Assembly: GCF_000374845.1 (NCBI RefSeq)
Contig: NZ_KB895419.1
Coordinates: 248,001-312,000, forward strand
Source: Paenibacillus terrigena DSM 21567
Lineage (GTDB): Bacteria; Bacillota; Bacilli; Paenibacillales; Paenibacillaceae
DNA: 64,000 nt
Reading direction: 5' to 3'
Shown here: one piece after another, positions 62,175 to 64,000 of the stretch
How the letters are laid out: each line of letters opens with the position of its first letter
Numbering within the stretch: the stretch's first letter is position 1
The notes under the pieces: model-generated
Told to the model about the DNA's origin: nothing
What the model saw: the letters and a program-made list of their open reading frames with translations, nothing else
Databases searched by the model: none
Position numbers and translations under genes: made by a program

Positions 62175-63129
62175 ATCGATTCGATTTCTGAGACGGTTCC
62201 AAAGTCTGTTCGGGCTTCTTATCATTATTCTCGCCGCGACAATCTTGTGTACACGAGATGGTGAGAACTTATTCTTATCCCCGGCTAATCTAGCAAATGT
62301 CGTACGATCAGTGTCAGAGAATGGGATTATGGCTATCGGATTGACACTTGTCATTCTCATCGGCGGAATTGATCTTTCGGTAGGAGCCATTCTTGGGTTA
62401 GCGGCGACGGGCGCAGCAGATTTGATGATGCACCGCTCTATGGGCATGTTCGAGACGATCCTGATTGTCCTAGCGATTGGAGCTGCGCTGGGGATGTTCA
62501 ATGGGGTCGTCAGCACGAAACTGAGAATACAGCCTTTCATTGTGACGCTTGCAGCGATGAGCATTGCCAGAGGGGTTGCTAGATATTGGTCGAACGGGAC
62601 AGGTATCCCGATCTCCTATGGTCAGGATGCGTTCCTAGCGCCGCCAGCATTTAGTATGTTAAGCTCCCGAATCTGGGGAATTCCCGTTCCTGCCATCTGT
62701 TTTATCGGACTCGGTATCTTATTTACGATCATGCTGAAGTATACACGATTCGGAAGGCATGTATATGCCATCGGGGGCAATGAAACGGCTGCACATTTGT
62801 CGGGTATTTCGGTGATTCGGATTAAAATCTTCATATTCGCCTTGTGCGGCGTTCTCGCTGCGATTGCGGGGTTGATTCATGCCTCCCAATTAAGCCAAGG
62901 CAGCCCCAATGACGGGATCGGCTATGAATTGAACGCGATTGCAGCCGCAGCTATTGGCGGAACGAATCTCGCAGGTGGCAAAGGAACAATCATCGGTACC
63001 CTTATTGGTGCTTTGATCCTTGGCGTACTCGATAATATGCTAGGCTTGCTGAATGTGAATACGAACATTCAATCGATCGTTAAAGGGCTTATTATTATCG
63101 CTGCGGTATACTTACAGAAGCAAAAATAG
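62107..63129 (+). CDS. Sugar ABC transporter permease (RbsC type)
   Basis: 340 residues, about ten predicted membrane helices, and the RbsC-type segments LTLVILIGGIDLSVGAILGL, RYWSNGTGIPISYGQ and ELNAIAAAAIGGTNLAGGKG. It forms the channel for the ATPase encoded just upstream. GTG start with AGGAGGTGA upstream inside the ATPase gene. Confidence 0.93.
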   Translation: MSNRQISMNSDLQVQEETVIWNKSIRFLRRFQSLFGLLIIILAATILCTRDGENLFLSPANLANVVRSVSENGIMAIGLTLVILIGGIDLSVGAILGLAATGAADLMMHRSMGMFETILIVLAIGAALGMFNGVVSTKLRIQPFIVTLAAMSIARGVARYWSNGTGIPISYGQDAFLAPPAFSMLSSRIWGIPVPAICFIGLGILFTIMLKYTRFGRHVYAIGGNETAAHLSGISVIRIKIFIFALCGVLAAIAGLIHASQLSQGSPNDGIGYELNAIAAAAIGGTNLAGGKGTIIGTLIGALILGVLDNMLGLLNVNTNIQSIVKGLIIIAAVYLQKQK

Positions 63130-63173
63130 TAGGATAGCATATCAAATTTGATCGGCGAAAGGTTGTGGTGAGC

Positions 63174-64000
63174 ATGAGGAAGAAGCGCATTATCTCGATC
63201 ATGGCATTGGTGTTAACGATGAGTATGGCTTTATTGGCGGGTTGTAGTGGCTCAGGGTCGACAACAACATCTGAAACTCCGAAGCAAGAGACGAATACGA
63301 AAGAAGCGACACCGACCAAGAAGACGAGCTTCCTGATCGGCATGTCCCAAGCCAATATCGGAGAGCCATGGCGGGTCGCGATGAATGACCAGATTGCAGC
63401 TGCAGCCAAGAATCATCCTGAATTCGAAGTTGTCTATGCAGACGCATCGCAGGATAATAGCAAGCAGATTGCGGACGTCGAGAATTTCATTCAGCAGAAA
63501 GTCGACATACTCATCATTTCCCCGAATGAAGCGAAACCGTTAACCGCCATTGTGAAAAAAGCCTATGATGCCGGTATCCCAGTCATTTGTCTGGACAGAA
63601 GGGTTGAAGGGGATGCCTACACCCAATTCATCGGCGCTGATAACGTTCTCATCGGTACCAAGATGGGCGAATGGGTCGCAAGTACCCTTGGTGAAAAAGG
63701 CGGAAATGTCGTAGAAGTCAAAGGACTCGAAGGAACTTCAGGTCAGAAGGAACGCCATGATGGATTCATGGAAGGCATTAAATCCAACCCCAATGTCAAA
63801 GTCATCGCATCGCAGAATGCGGACTGGTTAAGAGATAAAGCTATCACGGTCATGGAAGCGATGCTTCAAGCGAACAAACAAATCGATATCGTGTTTGGCC
63901 AGAATGATCCAATGGCCGAAGGCGCTTATATAGCTGCCAAAAATGCGGGTCGTGAGCAGGAGATGAAGTTCATTGGAGCGGATGGCCTGCCAACCCCGGA
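63174..64000 (+). CDS. Ribose-type sugar-binding lipoprotein (cut by window end)
   Basis: The open frame runs to the window end (275 codons). Lipoprotein signal MRKKRIISIMALVLTMSMAL then LAGC (lipobox), a Ser/Thr-rich linker, and a type I periplasmic-binding fold: FLIGMSQANIGEPWRVAMND, ISPNEAKPLTAIVKKAYDAG, IPVICLDRRVEGDAYTQFIG, and QNDPMAEGAYIAAKNAG. It delivers the sugar to the permease and ATPase just upstream. Only the C-terminus is missing. Confidence 0.94.
   Translation, partial: MRKKRIISIMALVLTMSMALLAGCSGSGSTTTSETPKQETNTKEATPTKKTSFLIGMSQANIGEPWRVAMNDQIAAAAKNHPEFEVVYADASQDNSKQIADVENFIQQKVDILIISPNEAKPLTAIVKKAYDAGIPVICLDRRVEGDAYTQFIGADNVLIGTKMGEWVASTLGEKGGNVVEVKGLEGTSGQKERHDGFMEGIKSNPNVKVIASQNADWLRDKAITVMEAMLQANKQIDIVFGQNDPMAEGAYIAAKNAGREQEMKFIGADGLPTP

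Overview
The window looks like chromosome of a Paenibacillus-type, spore-forming member of the Bacillota. The signs are gerA/gerB spore-germination genes, LplA/LplB/YtcP-style sugar ABC transporters with a membrane-bound AraC regulator, two exact matches to the CcpA cre consensus, an LtaS-like enzyme, a TPP-riboswitch thi operon, and a site whose right arm equals that of the Bacillus subtilis dif site. I saw no rRNA, tRNA, CRISPR array or transposase gene.

Layout. 1-11.4 kb: germination genes, then single metabolic or accessory genes (SDR, RidA, DUF1349, phosphotransferase, acyl-CoA dehydrogenase, TPR protein, serine hydrolase, phosphoesterase, CPT-like kinase) and a hydrolase/TetR pair with a palindrome inside its promoter. 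A decayed chitin-binding domain lies at 8.2-8.4 kb. 11.6-21.6 kb: a carbohydrate locus with a cre site, two permeases, a lipoprotein, a GH95-like hydrolase, an AraC-type membrane sensor and a second binding protein. 22.4-30.5 kb: a five-gene operon (SWIM zinc finger, HEAT-like, MoxR ATPase, YehM/DUF5682-like, VWA) related to E. coli yehLMPQ, of unknown function.

30.5-41.6 kb is the most unusual part. It is an AT-rich run of small accessory genes, all on the + strand: VOC, histidine phosphatase, PPP phosphatase, GNAT, NUDIX, three GyrI/Cass2-like proteins, nucleosidase, esterase and phospholipase-like protein. Many are separated by 128-166 bp imperfect palindromes that begin just after a stop codon and end in a GTTAT core just before the next gene. 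Internal hairpins are kept in several copies although their sequences differ. This is how integron gene cassettes with attC sites are laid out, but I see no integron integrase. One unit carries what looks like a complete type I toxin/antisense-RNA module, one unit is duplicated 6.3 kb away, and many units are broken genes.

41.6-47.2 kb: a sulfatase with a divergent AraC regulator, a VOC protein, a small lipoprotein, and a tyrosine recombinase. The recombinase is followed at once by a dif-like site whose near-copy lies 0.9 kb on. The two sites bracket decayed Crp/Fnr and SDR genes. 47.2-53.4 kb: csaA, then tenI-thiO-thiS-thiC-thiG-thiF under a TPP riboswitch. 53.5-60.4 kb: an LtaS-like synthase, a 1235-residue secreted beta-helix/cohesin/dockerin protein, an orphan cohesin-dockerin fragment and a broken VOC gene. 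60.6-64 kb: a ribose-type sugar ABC transporter cut off by the window end.
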